From positions 620,001-684,000 of the forward strand of contig NZ_JBHSMG010000002.1 in the NCBI RefSeq assembly GCF_042655435.1: a stretch of 64,000 nucleotides of DNA. Direction: 5' to 3'. The position numbers and the translations under genes were made by a program. The notes under the pieces are model-generated. The model did not search any database. It saw only the letters and a list, made by a program, of their open reading frames with translations, and was not told the origin of the DNA. This document shows positions 1 to 8,341 of this stretch, piece by piece; position 1 is the stretch's first letter; the number at the start of each line of letters is the position of its first letter. This DNA comes from Lysinimonas soli. Lineage in GTDB: Bacteria > Actinomycetota > Actinomycetes > Actinomycetales > Microbacteriaceae.

Positions 1-798
1 GAAGGCGGTGACGTAGGGCAGCACGATCGCGTGCGTCTCGGCGTGCGGCAGCCCGTAGGCGCCCCCGAGCGTGTGACAGATCTTGTGGTGCAGGCCCGAT
101 CCCGCCGACGAGAACGCGACGGCCGCGAGGTAGGCGCCGTAGAGGGTGCGCTCGCGCAGCTCGAGGTCGGCGGGATCGGACGCCAGGCCCCGAAGTCCGG
201 GCACGAGCGCGCGCAGTCCCTCGGTGCCGAGTGCGCGGTTGATCGGATCGACGCGCGGAGCCCAGAACGCGTCGACCGCGTGGGCGACGGCGTTGAGCCC
301 CGACGCGATCGCGAACGACCCGTCCAGGCCGGCGCTGAGGGCCGCGTCGTACACGACCACCCGCGGCAGGGCCCGGATGTCGGAGCCGGTCGTCTTGCGT
401 CCGGCCTCCGTGAGCCCCCACACGTCGGTGGCCTCCGACCCCGCGAAGGTGGTCGGCACGGCGACGATGGGCGCGCCGGTCTGCAACGCGACCGCCTTGC
501 CGAGGCCGGTCGCCGATCCGCCCCCGATGGTGACGATCAGGTCGGCATCGGCGGCACGGGCGGAGGCGACCGCCGCATCCGCCCGCTCCACGGGAACGTG
601 CTGCACGACGTCGTCGATGCGCGCGACCACGGTGACCCGGGCAGCGAGCCGGTCGGCGAGCTCGCGGCTCGACCGCCCGTGGATGAGCAGAATCCGCTCC
701 GCCCCGAGATCGGCGACCGCGCGCACGGCGTTGTCGACAGCGCTGCCGGTGCCGAACAGCACGCGCTGCGCGAGGGTGACGTGGTCGAAGGAGAGCAT
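1..798 (-). CDS. Maleylacetate reductase-like Fe-type alcohol dehydrogenase (C-terminus beyond window edge)
   Basis: The 266 visible codons read as an iron-containing alcohol dehydrogenase of the maleylacetate reductase subfamily, which reduces maleylacetate to 3-oxoadipate with NAD(P)H at the end of chloroaromatic, hydroxyquinol and resorcinol pathways. Supporting motifs are the dinucleotide-binding stretch GGGSATGLGKA, the segment PTTFAGSEATDVWGL and the metal-ligand region HHKICHTLGG followed by PHAETHA. The ATG start lies 4 nt after the stop of the upstream flavin monooxygenase, so the two are co-transcribed. The family is usually about 350 residues, so roughly 85 are missing past position 1. 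The substrate assignment rests on family resemblance and on the neighbouring hydroxylases. A ring-cleavage dioxygenase is not seen here and may lie beyond the edge. Confidence 0.85.
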   Translation of the reverse strand, partial: MLSFDHVTLAQRVLFGTGSAVDNAVRAVADLGAERILLIHGRSSRELADRLAARVTVVARIDDVVQHVPVERADAAVASARAADADLIVTIGGGSATGLGKAVALQTGAPIVAVPTTFAGSEATDVWGLTEAGRKTTGSDIRALPRVVVYDAALSAGLDGSFAIASGLNAVAHAVDAFWAPRVDPINRALGTEGLRALVPGLRGLASDPADLELRERTLYGAYLAAVAFSSAGSGLHHKICHTLGGAYGLPHAETHAIVLPYVTAF

Positions 799-802
799 GG
801 TG

Positions 803-2596
803 TCAGTCTCTGCCCAGCACCTGCATGAGCGCCGAGGTCAGCACCTGTGCGGGGTCGGCGACCGCCGTCCTGCTGCGGAAGGCGATGATCTTGTCGGGTC
901 GCACGAGCAGCGCCCCCGACTCCTCGATCTCGCGCAGGCGCGCCCAGTCGTAGTAGAGGTCGGCCACGTCGGCGCCGGGGCCGATCACGACGGCTCCCAG
1001 CGGGAGGCCGAGCGCCTCGGCGACCCCGGGCACGGCGTCGGCCCACGCCTGGCCGGCGATCCCGGTGAACAGGGTGAACTGCGTGCTCGGGGCGAGGTCG
1101 AGGGTCGAGACCTTGCGCTCGCTCGAGCCGACCCAGGCGTGCGGAAGGGGCGAGCCCGGCACCGTCGACGGCGTGAAGTGCAGTTCGGGGTCGCGCTGCG
1201 GGGCGGGGCGACTCGAGCCGTCCGAGAGCACGGCGGTCGAGGTGTAGAACTGGCCGAGTTCGACGCCGTGGGCGTTGAACTCGTAGTGCTTCGTCTCCAT
1301 CGCCTTGTAGAGGGCCTCGCGCTTCGCGAGCCCTGCCGGGGTATTCGCCTTGCGCTCCTCGATGGCTGCCAGCATCTCGTCCATCGTCTCGGCGCGGGTC
1401 ACGCCGAGGGCGTCGAAGAAGTCGCCGAACTCCCGGCTCGACTTGTTGGCCCGGGTGACGATCTGCTTCGCGATCGGCGCGCGCTCCGCGGTGTAGGTGT
1501 CGAGCAGGGATTCTCCCGCCTGCCCGCGCAGCACCGCCGCGAGCTTCCAGGCCAGATTGTACGAGTCCTGGATCGAGGTGTTCGAGCCGAGCCCGTTCGA
1601 CGGCGGATGACGGTGCACCGCGTCGCCCGCGCAGAACACGCGTCCGCGCTGCAACTGCGTCGCGTACCACTCGTTGTTGCCCCAGAGGGAGGTCCCCGTG
1701 ATCTGCACGGGCAGATCGGGCGTGCCGAGCAGATTCCGCACGATCTCGATGGCGGCGGCCTCGTCGACGACGGGCGCCGGCTGGGAGATGTCGTAGCCCC
1801 AGACGATCAGCCATTCGTTCCAGGGCCGCACCATGCGCACGAGCCCCGCGCCGATGCCCCCGACGTTCGCGCCCGGCTGGATCACCCAGTACAGCACCGA
1901 GGGCCGGTGGCCCACGAGGGCCTCGAGATCGGCACGGAAGGTGATGTTCATCGATCCGGCGATGTCCATCTTCCCCTCGCTCGGCAGCTCGAGGTCGGCC
2001 GCGACCTGGGACCGGGCGCCGTCGGCGCCGATGAGGTACTTCGACCGGATGCGGTACTCCTCGCCGGTCACCCGATCGAGCACCGTGGTGGTGACGCCCT
2101 CGTCGTCCTGGACGTGGGAGAGGTACTCGCTCGAGAAGCGCGTCTGGGTGCCGCGCTTGGTCGCGTTCGAGACGAGGATCGGCTCGAGGTAGTTCTGCGG
2201 AAGGTCGCAGTTCAGGGTCGGCGAGGCGGCGATGTACTCGCCCTCGCGGGCCGGGCTCGTGCCCCAGGTGAGGATGCGACCGAGCTCCTCGCCGGCGATC
2301 GAGGTGCAGAACACCGTGTCGCCGATCAGCTGGTGCGGGGTCGCGAGCGCGGCGACCTCGTCCTGGATGCCCATGTCTCGGAAGAACTCCATGGCGCGTT
2401 GGTTGGTGATGTGCGCGCGCGGTGTGTTCGCCGTCCACCGGTACTTCGTGATCATGATGTTCGGAATGCCGTACGTCGCGAGCGCGAGCGCGGCCGAGGC
2501 GCCGCTCGGTCCGGACCCGACGATGAGGACGTCGGTCTCGACGGTGCCGCCGACCGGGGGCCGCGTCTCGCTGATCCCGTCATCGAATGCCGACAT
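803..2596 (-). CDS. FAD-dependent phenol hydroxylase (TfdB / 2,4-dichlorophenol 6-monooxygenase type)
   Basis: A 597-residue class A flavoprotein monooxygenase, close in length to TfdB-type phenol hydroxylases (about 590-600). It has an N-terminal FAD site GSGPSG near residue 27, a central LIGADGARS motif, the second FAD motif GDAVHRHPPSNGLGSN and then a C-terminal thioredoxin-like extension typical of phenol hydroxylases. It should ortho-hydroxylate a phenolic ring using NAD(P)H and oxygen in the cytoplasm. The ATG at 2596 follows an AAGGAG-like site; the frame stays open upstream but there overlaps the SDR gene, so longer starts are rejected. It lies between the SDR and the maleylacetate reductase in one operon, which suggests production of a catechol or hydroxyquinol. 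The exact phenol cannot be read from sequence. Confidence 0.88.
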   Translation of the reverse strand: MSAFDDGISETRPPVGGTVETDVLIVGSGPSGASAALALATYGIPNIMITKYRWTANTPRAHITNQRAMEFFRDMGIQDEVAALATPHQLIGDTVFCTSIAGEELGRILTWGTSPAREGEYIAASPTLNCDLPQNYLEPILVSNATKRGTQTRFSSEYLSHVQDDEGVTTTVLDRVTGEEYRIRSKYLIGADGARSQVAADLELPSEGKMDIAGSMNITFRADLEALVGHRPSVLYWVIQPGANVGGIGAGLVRMVRPWNEWLIVWGYDISQPAPVVDEAAAIEIVRNLLGTPDLPVQITGTSLWGNNEWYATQLQRGRVFCAGDAVHRHPPSNGLGSNTSIQDSYNLAWKLAAVLRGQAGESLLDTYTAERAPIAKQIVTRANKSSREFGDFFDALGVTRAETMDEMLAAIEERKANTPAGLAKREALYKAMETKHYEFNAHGVELGQFYTSTAVLSDGSSRPAPQRDPELHFTPSTVPGSPLPHAWVGSSERKVSTLDLAPSTQFTLFTGIAGQAWADAVPGVAEALGLPLGAVVIGPGADVADLYYDWARLREIEESGALLVRPDKIIAFRSRTAVADPAQVLTSALMQVLGRD

Positions 2597-2628
2597 GTGC
2601 TCTCCTTGTTGGGCTGGGGTCTGTTCCG

Positions 2629-3444
2629 TCACGCAAGCGGCGCCCGATCGGCCGCGGCCCGGAATGCGGCCTCGATCCGGTCGTGGCGTTCCTCGACGAG
2701 GGGCAGCATCTCGGGGTGGGTGACGATGTAGAGCTCGCCACGGCGGATGCCGTCGACGACCATCTCGCCGACCGCGGCGGGCGACAGCATCCGTCCCGGA
2801 GGGATCTGGTCGAGCTGGGTCGGGGCGTGCCGCGAACCGGACGGCCGGTTGCGCTCGCTGTCGCCGATCGCCGTGTCGACGAGCCCCGGCACGAGGACGG
2901 ATGCTCCGAGCCGCGTCGGCGACTGCGCCAGTTCCTGCGCGACGGTCTCGGTGAGCGCCACGACCGCGAACTTCGATGCGGCGTACGCGGCCATGCCGGG
3001 TGCGTCGAAGAGGCCGGCGATCGACGCCGTGTTGACGATCCAGCCGTCGTCCGACGTCTCCCGGATGATCGGGACGAAGGTGATCATGCCGTTGATGACG
3101 CCGCGGAGGTTGACGTCCAGCACCCACGAGAAGTCGTCGAGGGTGAGCTCGTCGAAGGGCGCGAGGTGTCCGACGCCGGCGTTGTTGCAGACGATGTCGA
3201 TGCGCCCGTACAGCTCCAGGGCGTGGCCGGCGAGCGCTTCGACATCCTCGATCCGGCTCACGTCGGTGCGGAATGCGGTCGCGCCGATCTCGGCGGCCGT
3301 CCTCTCGAGGGGGCCGGCTTCGATGTCGGCGAGCACGACCCTCGCCCCCGCCGAGATCAGGGCCTCGGCGATGCCGCGTCCGATCCCGGAGGCTGCGCCG
3401 GTGACGACGGCGACCCGGTCGACGATGCGTCCGATCCCCGTCAT
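2629..3444 (-). CDS. Short-chain dehydrogenase/reductase of the aromatic operon
   Basis: A 271-residue SDR with the Rossmann motif TGAASGIG near residue 15, the NNAG motif, a catalytic serine in NTASIAG and the YAASK active-site Tyr/Lys pair. Classical SDRs are about 250 residues; the extra C-terminal helix region is rich in Arg and Glu. It is an NAD(P)-dependent alcohol or ketone oxidoreductase; the substrate is unknown. Its ATG overlaps the stop of the upstream alpha/beta hydrolase by 4 nt (ATGA), so translation is probably coupled. The context suggests it oxidises or reduces a side-chain hydroxyl of the aromatic substrate, or an intermediate after ring opening; this is inference. Confidence 0.85.
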   Translation of the reverse strand: MTGIGRIVDRVAVVTGAASGIGRGIAEALISAGARVVLADIEAGPLERTAAEIGATAFRTDVSRIEDVEALAGHALELYGRIDIVCNNAGVGHLAPFDELTLDDFSWVLDVNLRGVINGMITFVPIIRETSDDGWIVNTASIAGLFDAPGMAAYAASKFAVVALTETVAQELAQSPTRLGASVLVPGLVDTAIGDSERNRPSGSRHAPTQLDQIPPGRMLSPAAVGEMVVDGIRRGELYIVTHPEMLPLVEERHDRIEAAFRAAADRAPLA

Positions 3445-4460
3445 GGTCTCTTTCCGTCGGCGAGACCGCGCGCGCCCACCCAGTCGAGGATGACGGCCAG
3501 CACGTCCGCGTTGTTCCGCTCGACCATCATGCCGTGACCGTTGCCGTTCACGCCGGAATCTTCGAGCCGCACGAACTCGCTCGTGCAACCGACCTGGTCG
3601 AGGAAGGCCTTGAGGTGCCCGTCGAAGAAGCGGAACGGCGACGCCTGTGCCGTGACGATCGCGATCGGGACCTGCGCGAGCCCCGGCAGGGTGCGGACCG
3701 GTTCCTCCTGAAGGGCCATCGGGACGGGACCGGTCTCGTCGATCCGCAGGCGGAACTCGCTCGGATCGGCGACCGGTGGCTCGTAGCGCATCGGTGCCGC
3801 GGCGAGACCCCAGGGCAGGGTCATGCCGGTCTGCGGCTGCCCGAGGAAGGGCGGGCCGAGCGTCTCGACCGCGACGAAGGCGTGCACCAACTCGGGGCGG
3901 CTGTCGGCGGCGAGGAAGGCGCCGGGGCCGCCGGCCGAGTGCGCGACGACGATCGCCGGTCCGATCCGGTCGAGCAGCGCGACCAGGCGGTCGCGCTCGA
4001 GGGTGTGCATGGTCGCGGTGTCCGCGAGCAGCGGGCCTTGCGTCGCGATGAACTGCTCGAACACCTCGTCGGAGCCGTCGAGGGTTCCCGGCCATTGCGT
4101 GTGCGGGGGCAGGGGAAGGTTCGGGTCGCCCAGGAACACGCCGATCAGCACCTCGGCCCCCCACGTGCCGGTCGGGGCGCCGAGCACCTGAGGATCGTAG
4201 GGCGAACGACCATGGCCGGGCCGGTCGACGACGTACACGGGGTGTCCCGCGGCGACCAGCATCGGTGCCCAGCCGGGTCGGCCGTCGGGGGTCGTGAGAT
4301 AGTCGGTGCCCTGTCCGCCCCCGCCGTGCACGAGCACGATCGGGGTGCGCGGCGTGGTCGTCTCGGGGAGCTCCCACTCGACGTACATGGGGCCGACGAG
4401 CACACCACCGCTCGGGGTGCTCGCGCGCTCTCCCGTGATCCAGAACGATCCGCGGCTCAT
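3441..4460 (-). CDS. Alpha/beta hydrolase of the aromatic operon
   Basis: A 339-residue alpha/beta-hydrolase without signal peptide. It has an HGGGG oxyanion segment near residue 45, the motif DRPGHGRS near 79, a nucleophile elbow AHSAGG with Ser175, and a late GNGHG that could supply the catalytic His. It is longer than a minimal fold (about 280) because of an insertion between strand 4 and the nucleophile. It is linked by 4-nt overlaps to both neighbours, so it belongs firmly to the catabolic operon. It may cleave an ester or lactone, or a carbon-carbon bond after ring fission; which of these cannot be decided from sequence. Confidence 0.82.
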   Translation of the reverse strand: MSRGSFWITGERASTPSGGVLVGPMYVEWELPETTTPRTPIVLVHGGGGQGTDYLTTPDGRPGWAPMLVAAGHPVYVVDRPGHGRSPYDPQVLGAPTGTWGAEVLIGVFLGDPNLPLPPHTQWPGTLDGSDEVFEQFIATQGPLLADTATMHTLERDRLVALLDRIGPAIVVAHSAGGPGAFLAADSRPELVHAFVAVETLGPPFLGQPQTGMTLPWGLAAAPMRYEPPVADPSEFRLRIDETGPVPMALQEEPVRTLPGLAQVPIAIVTAQASPFRFFDGHLKAFLDQVGCTSEFVRLEDSGVNGNGHGMMVERNNADVLAVILDWVGARGLADGKRP

Positions 4461-5665
4461 CGTGCCGCCTCCGCATCGCCGAGCAGGGACGGCGTGATCA
4501 TGGCCCGCATGGCGAGCAGGTCCTCCCGACGGGCGGCGCGGTCGGTGGCGCTGTGCCGCAGGCCCGCAAGCAGGGCCGCCTTCTGCTCGGGCGGATGGGC
4601 GTCGAACAGCATGTGCTTGTTGGCGCTCGCGGCCGGCGAGACGATGTCGAGGTAGACCCGCCGTCGTCGTTCGGCGTAGGCGTCGAGCACGGCGTCATCG
4701 ACGCGTCCGTGGATGACGGCGGCGAGGGCCTCCGACAGCACGAAGGAGTCGAGGAACCCGCCGGTCAGGCCCAGCCCGCCCACCGGGTTCGTGATGTGCG
4801 CCGCGTCGCCGGCCAGCAGCACCCGTCCGACGCGGAAGGTGTCGGCGGCGCGCTGGTGCATGCGATACGGCTGGAACTGCACGAGCTCGTAGGCCGCCTT
4901 CCCGGGCATGCCGATCGCGAAGTGCGCGTGGATGCGTTCCTCCAGGCCCTCGTCGGGCAGCTCGCCCGATTCGCGGAAGGTGAACCGCCACAGCTTGTCG
5001 GCCGTGATCTGCGCGATGATCGCCCCGTAGACGGGGTCGATGCGCCAGTTCGCGATCCGCAGTCCCTCCGCGCCGAGGTCCGCCCGGATGTTCGTCGAGA
5101 TGAACCGGTCCGGCCAGGTGATGCCGTCGAACCCCAGTCCGAGGCTGCGGCGCACGATGCTGTTCGCCCCGTCCGCGCCCACCAGCCAGGCGCTGCGGAT
5201 GCTCTCCTCGCCCTCCGGGCCCCCGACGCGCACCGTCACCCCGTCGTCGTCCGGCGTCACCCCGACGACCTCCGCCCCGAAGCGCACCTCGACGTTGTCG
5301 AAGTCCGACAGGTGACGCAGCAGTACCTTGCACACCTGGTCCTGCCCGAGGTGGAGCGTGTACGGATGCCGCACGTCGTTCTCGATGGCGTCGAGCGACT
5401 GATGGAACTGTTCGCCCGTCTCGTAGTCGATGAGGTTCATGCCGTCGCCGCGCAGTCCCTCCACGTGCAGATCGTCGAGGATGCCCAGCCGCTCGAAGCC
5501 GTCGTGGACGATGAACAGGTACGCCATCGCGCGCGGGGCATCGGCGATCGCGTCGCCCTTCTCGAGCACGGTCACGTCGACCCCGGCCTTCGCCAGGCTG
5601 TACGCGGTCGCGAGCCCCACCGGGCCGGCTCCCGCGACGACCACGGTCGGATTCGTCTTGTCCAT
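4457..5665 (-). CDS. FAD-dependent aromatic-ring monooxygenase (MhpA/PHBH-like), first gene of leftward operon
   Basis: A 402-residue class A flavin monooxygenase. It shows GAGPVG near residue 11, an LEK acidic strand end near 35, the middle WLVGADGANS motif and the GDAAHITNPVGGLGL FAD-ribityl motif near 275. It lacks the thioredoxin-like tail of the second hydroxylase in this operon, so it fits the 3-(3-hydroxyphenyl)propionate, salicylate or 4-hydroxybenzoate hydroxylase group. The ATG at 5665 begins just before the FAD motif, as is usual; longer in-frame starts would add an Arg-rich stretch with no family counterpart. Two different ring hydroxylases in one operon suggest two successive hydroxylations, or hydroxylation of a substrate with both side-chain and phenolic functions. 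Confidence 0.87.
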   Translation of the reverse strand: MDKTNPTVVVAGAGPVGLATAYSLAKAGVDVTVLEKGDAIADAPRAMAYLFIVHDGFERLGILDDLHVEGLRGDGMNLIDYETGEQFHQSLDAIENDVRHPYTLHLGQDQVCKVLLRHLSDFDNVEVRFGAEVVGVTPDDDGVTVRVGGPEGEESIRSAWLVGADGANSIVRRSLGLGFDGITWPDRFISTNIRADLGAEGLRIANWRIDPVYGAIIAQITADKLWRFTFRESGELPDEGLEERIHAHFAIGMPGKAAYELVQFQPYRMHQRAADTFRVGRVLLAGDAAHITNPVGGLGLTGGFLDSFVLSEALAAVIHGRVDDAVLDAYAERRRRVYLDIVSPAASANKHMLFDAHPPEQKAALLAGLRHSATDRAARREDLLAMRAMITPSLLGDAEAAR

Positions 5666-5810
5666 CGATTTCCTGTCGGTCTCGGGGCGGGCGCATCGGC
5701 CGACGCGTCGCGGTTTCGCCGCGGAGACCTCCGGGACGTGGTCGACGACACTGCCGAGCCGGTGCCGCGAAGAAGGCGGCACTCTCACAACGTGCCGCGT
5801 CGCGCGCGGT

Positions 5811-5856
5811 GCGTCCAATGCTCAACTGGTTGCGACTGATGCGCGGCGTGCATGAG
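5811..5856 (-). promoter_or_regulatory. lysR-flanking repeat, left copy (toward catabolic operon)
   Basis: Read leftward, this 46-bp stretch runs from CTCATGC through AGTTGAGC to ATTGGACGC. A matching stretch at 6817-6862 reads rightward with the same order of blocks and a 5-bp insertion. Each copy faces one of the two operons beside lysR, about 145-175 bp before the first gene. This fits a duplicated LysR operator or promoter; binding is inferred. Confidence 0.55.
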
Positions 5857-5887
5857 GATGGACCGACGGAAACGCGAGGAGGCGACC

Positions 5888-6814
5888 GTGGAGATCCGGA
5901 GTCTGCGTCACTTCGTCGCGCTCGCCGACACCCTGAACTTCCGGATCGCGGGCGAGCGCCTGCATCTCACGCAGCCCGCGCTGACCCGCTCGATCGCCGC
6001 CTTGGAGCGCGAACTCGGCGTCACCCTGTTCAACCGGAGCACACGAGGCGTGTCGATGACGACCGACGGGGCCCAGCTGCTGCAGCGCGCTCGAGGGATG
6101 CTGACGGCCGCCGACGAGTTCACCTACGCCGCGCACGCGCTCAGCGCGGCCACCGACCGGCAGTTGCGCGTCGGCATGTACGGCAACGGGCTCGCGGAGC
6201 TGACGCACCCGGTGCTGCGGGCCTTCCGCGAGCAGTTCCCGGCGACCGCCGTCCAGGTCCGCGATGCCGACTTCGCGCGCGGCATCGAGCCGCTCCTCTC
6301 GGGCGAGTACGACATCGCCTTCCTCCGCGCCCCGGTCGATCTGCCCGAACTCCGCACGATCCGGCTGTTCTCCGAACCCCTCGACCTGCTCCTCTGGGAG
6401 GGCCATCGCCTGGTCGGCGAGGAGTCCGCCGAGGTGAGCGAGATCTTCGACGATGCCTGGGTCACGCTGCCGCCCAGCATCCCGAGCGCGTGGAGCGCCT
6501 TCTGGCTCTTCGCCGACCAGCGCGCGGGAGCGAGCCCCAGGATCGGCGCCTTCGCCAGGACGGAGGGCGAGTTCAGCGCGGCGGTGGCCTATCGCCGGCT
6601 CTCGGGGGTGCTGCCGACCTCCGTCCATCGTCTGCGTCCTCACCCGGGAGTCCACGCCGTGCGCACTCGGGGAACCGTCATGTCCCATGCCGCCGTCGCC
6701 TACCCCTCCTCGGGATTCACGCCGGCCGCCGCGGCGCTGGCCGAACTCGCGGTCGAGGTCGCGGCGACGCAGTTGCACCTCGTCGCCGACGCCCGCCCGG
6801 CCGAGCCGCGCTGA
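5888..6814 (+). CDS. LysR-family transcriptional regulator
   Basis: A 308-residue LysR-type regulator. The N-terminal winged HTH includes LRHFVALADTLNF and the recognition helix region LTQPALTRSIAALE, followed by LGVTLFNRS; the remainder is the periplasmic-binding-like effector domain. The GTG at 5888 is preferred because AGGAGG at 5877-5882 sits 5 nt upstream and the protein then begins at the canonical LysR N-terminus; an in-frame ATG 36 nt earlier has no such site. It is divergent from the catabolic operon and co-directional with the LIV importer. The inducer is probably an aromatic pathway compound, as is common for the family. The matching sequences on both sides suggest it controls both operons. 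Confidence 0.92.
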   Translation: MEIRSLRHFVALADTLNFRIAGERLHLTQPALTRSIAALERELGVTLFNRSTRGVSMTTDGAQLLQRARGMLTAADEFTYAAHALSAATDRQLRVGMYGNGLAELTHPVLRAFREQFPATAVQVRDADFARGIEPLLSGEYDIAFLRAPVDLPELRTIRLFSEPLDLLLWEGHRLVGEESAEVSEIFDDAWVTLPPSIPSAWSAFWLFADQRAGASPRIGAFARTEGEFSAAVAYRRLSGVLPTSVHRLRPHPGVHAVRTRGTVMSHAAVAYPSSGFTPAAAALAELAVEVAATQLHLVADARPAEPR

Positions 6815-6816
6815 CC

Positions 6817-6862
6817 CTCATGCGCGACGCTGATGAGTAGTTGAGCGTTCGGCATTGGACGC
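6817..6862 (+). promoter_or_regulatory. lysR-flanking repeat, right copy (toward LIV importer)
   Basis: This stretch begins three nucleotides after the lysR stop and reads CTCATGCGCGACGC, then AGTTGAGC, GTTCG and GCATTGGACGC. It is the rightward counterpart of 5811-5856 and lies about 170 bp before the importer start at 7035. It probably carries the same regulator site or core promoter. Confidence 0.55.
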
Positions 6863-6957
6863 GGCCCCACCCGCCCCCCAACCTCATTGAAAGACGCGGC
6901 ATCCGCGCCGGAACACGCCCTCGTCGCGACCGACTCACCGAGCGACGCGGGACTCCG

Positions 6958-7023
6958 CTGAGAAGACGGCGTCGTCTTCTCAGGACGAACGGGGCGACGA
7001 CGACCCGTTCTCGAAACGAGAGG
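6958..7023 (+). promoter_or_regulatory. Structured leader of the LIV importer: three consecutive hairpins
   Basis: Three inverted repeats occur back to back before the importer start. The first has perfect 11-bp arms around a 4-nt loop (CTGAGAAGACG at 6958-6968, matching arm 6973-6983). The second pairs GAACGGG (6987-6993) with CCCGTTC (7004-7010). The third pairs TCTCG with CGAGA around AAA at 7009-7021 and overlaps the purine-rich GAGAGG ribosome site at 7018-7023. As RNA this could limit ribosome access; the first repeat could equally be a DNA operator. No known riboswitch class is recognised. Confidence 0.5.
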
Positions 7024-7034
7024 CACCTGAGTCC

Positions 7035-8261
7035 ATGGCTACGAAACGTCACTTCCTGGGAGCCGCCGCCGCTGGTGCGGCCGCGCTCCTCATCCTCACC
7101 GGCTGCAGCACCGGAGGCGGTTCCACGCCGTCCACGACCGCGGCGACCGGGACCCCGATCGACGTCGCTGCGCTGAGCAGCCTGTCGTTCTTCCCCGAGG
7201 CGCCACAGGCCGCCCAGGCGGTCTTCGACGACTACAACGCGGCGGGCGGGTACCAGGGGCACCCGATCGCGTACAAGGTCTACGACGACAAGGCCGACCC
7301 GTCGGCGTCGGCCACCGCAGCGCAGAACGCGATCTCGTCCAAGGCGGTCGCGCTCGTCGGCAGCTCGTCGTTGCTCGACTGCCAGATCAACCACACCACC
7401 TGGGAGAGCAACAAGATCGTCTCCATCCAGGGCTCGGGCGTCGACCCGTACTGCTTCACCACTCCGAACATCTCGCCGACGAACGCGGGCCCCTACTTCG
7501 ATGCGTTCGCCGCTCTGGACTACGGTTCCGAGACCCTTGGACTCAAGAACATCTGCGCCGTCTACACCCCCGACAGCCCGGCGATCAAGGCGGCCTTCGA
7601 GCAGTCGTTCGCCGCGTGGAGCACGGCGACCGGCAAGAGGCTGAGCTTCACCGACGACACCCTGACCCGCGGTCAGGCCTCCTACGCCGCGAATGTCTCG
7701 ACCCTCAAGTCGAAGAAGTGCGATGCGATCTTCGAGGGCGACACCGGCGACTCGGTGCTCAAGTATCTGGGTGAGGCGGCGAACCAGGGCCTGACCCTTC
7801 CGGTGCTCGCACTCACCTCGAGCTTCTCGGACCAGTTCGCCCAGGCCTACAGCTACCCGGGCAACCTGTACGTGCCGGCCGAGTTCGCGCCGTACTACGA
7901 CGACAAGGTCAGCGGCAACAGCGACTGGGCCAAGGTGATGGATGCCCACAAGGTTCCCAAGACCTCCTTCGCCCAGGGCGGGTACCTGGCCGCCAAGTAC
8001 TTCATCGACGTGCTCGAATCGATCAAGGGCGACGTGACCCGCGACTCGTTCACGGCGGCTGCGAAGGGCATGACCAAGGCGATCTCGTCGCCGATGGCCC
8101 AGGCCGATTGGATCTTCGGATCGGCCGATCATCACCAGTCCAACAACACCGCCTACGTGGTGGAGTTGAAGGCGGGCACGACCACCTGGACGTCGGTCGG
8201 ACCGCTGCTGACGGGGTCGAAGCTCGGCTGGAGCGACACGACGGTCCCGTCCGCCGGCTGA
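7035..8261 (+). CDS. LIV-type ABC importer substrate-binding lipoprotein
   Basis: A 408-residue extracellular solute-binding protein of the branched-chain amino acid/amide family (Peripla_BP_6 type). The N-terminus has a short basic start, an Ala-rich hydrophobic stretch and the lipobox LTGC, so the mature protein is anchored by lipidated Cys23 or thereabouts. Family-typical features include the opening IDVAALSSLSFF segment, KADPSASATAAQNAI and the RGQASYAANVSTLKS region. Permease, permease-ATPase fusion and ATPase genes follow, making a complete importer. Members of this family often import aromatic acids or amides rather than leucine, and the adjoining aromatic catabolic genes make that likely here; the ligand itself is not determined. 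Confidence 0.92.
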   Translation: MATKRHFLGAAAAGAAALLILTGCSTGGGSTPSTTAATGTPIDVAALSSLSFFPEAPQAAQAVFDDYNAAGGYQGHPIAYKVYDDKADPSASATAAQNAISSKAVALVGSSSLLDCQINHTTWESNKIVSIQGSGVDPYCFTTPNISPTNAGPYFDAFAALDYGSETLGLKNICAVYTPDSPAIKAAFEQSFAAWSTATGKRLSFTDDTLTRGQASYAANVSTLKSKKCDAIFEGDTGDSVLKYLGEAANQGLTLPVLALTSSFSDQFAQAYSYPGNLYVPAEFAPYYDDKVSGNSDWAKVMDAHKVPKTSFAQGGYLAAKYFIDVLESIKGDVTRDSFTAAAKGMTKAISSPMAQADWIFGSADHHQSNNTAYVVELKAGTTTWTSVGPLLTGSKLGWSDTTVPSAG

Positions 8262-8278
8262 CCGTCATCCTGTAGTGC

Positions 8279-8309
8279 GAGGCCGGGGAGCCCCTCTTCC
8301 CGGCCTCGC
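8279..8309 (+). promoter_or_regulatory. Intercistronic hairpin after the binding-protein gene
   Basis: A perfect 10-bp stem (CGAGGCCGGG at 8279-8288 with CCCGGCCTCG at 8300-8309) and an 11-nt loop lie between the binding-protein stop and the first permease. No T-run follows, so it is unlikely to end transcription completely. Such hairpins commonly stabilise or partly attenuate mRNA so that binding protein outnumbers permeases. Confidence 0.6.
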
Positions 8310-8341
8310 CTCCGCACGATCCGATCGATTCAAGGAGTGAC

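Noticed and set aside
146..2731. Long open frame on the plus strand across the catabolic operon
   Set aside because: Its translation is Arg/Ala/Gly-rich without domains and it runs antisense to well-supported flavin hydroxylase and SDR genes. Long shadow frames are expected at this GC content.
2597..3127. Upstream extension of the TfdB-like gene
   Set aside because: The frame is open but overlaps the SDR gene and shows no family sequence before MSAFDDG.
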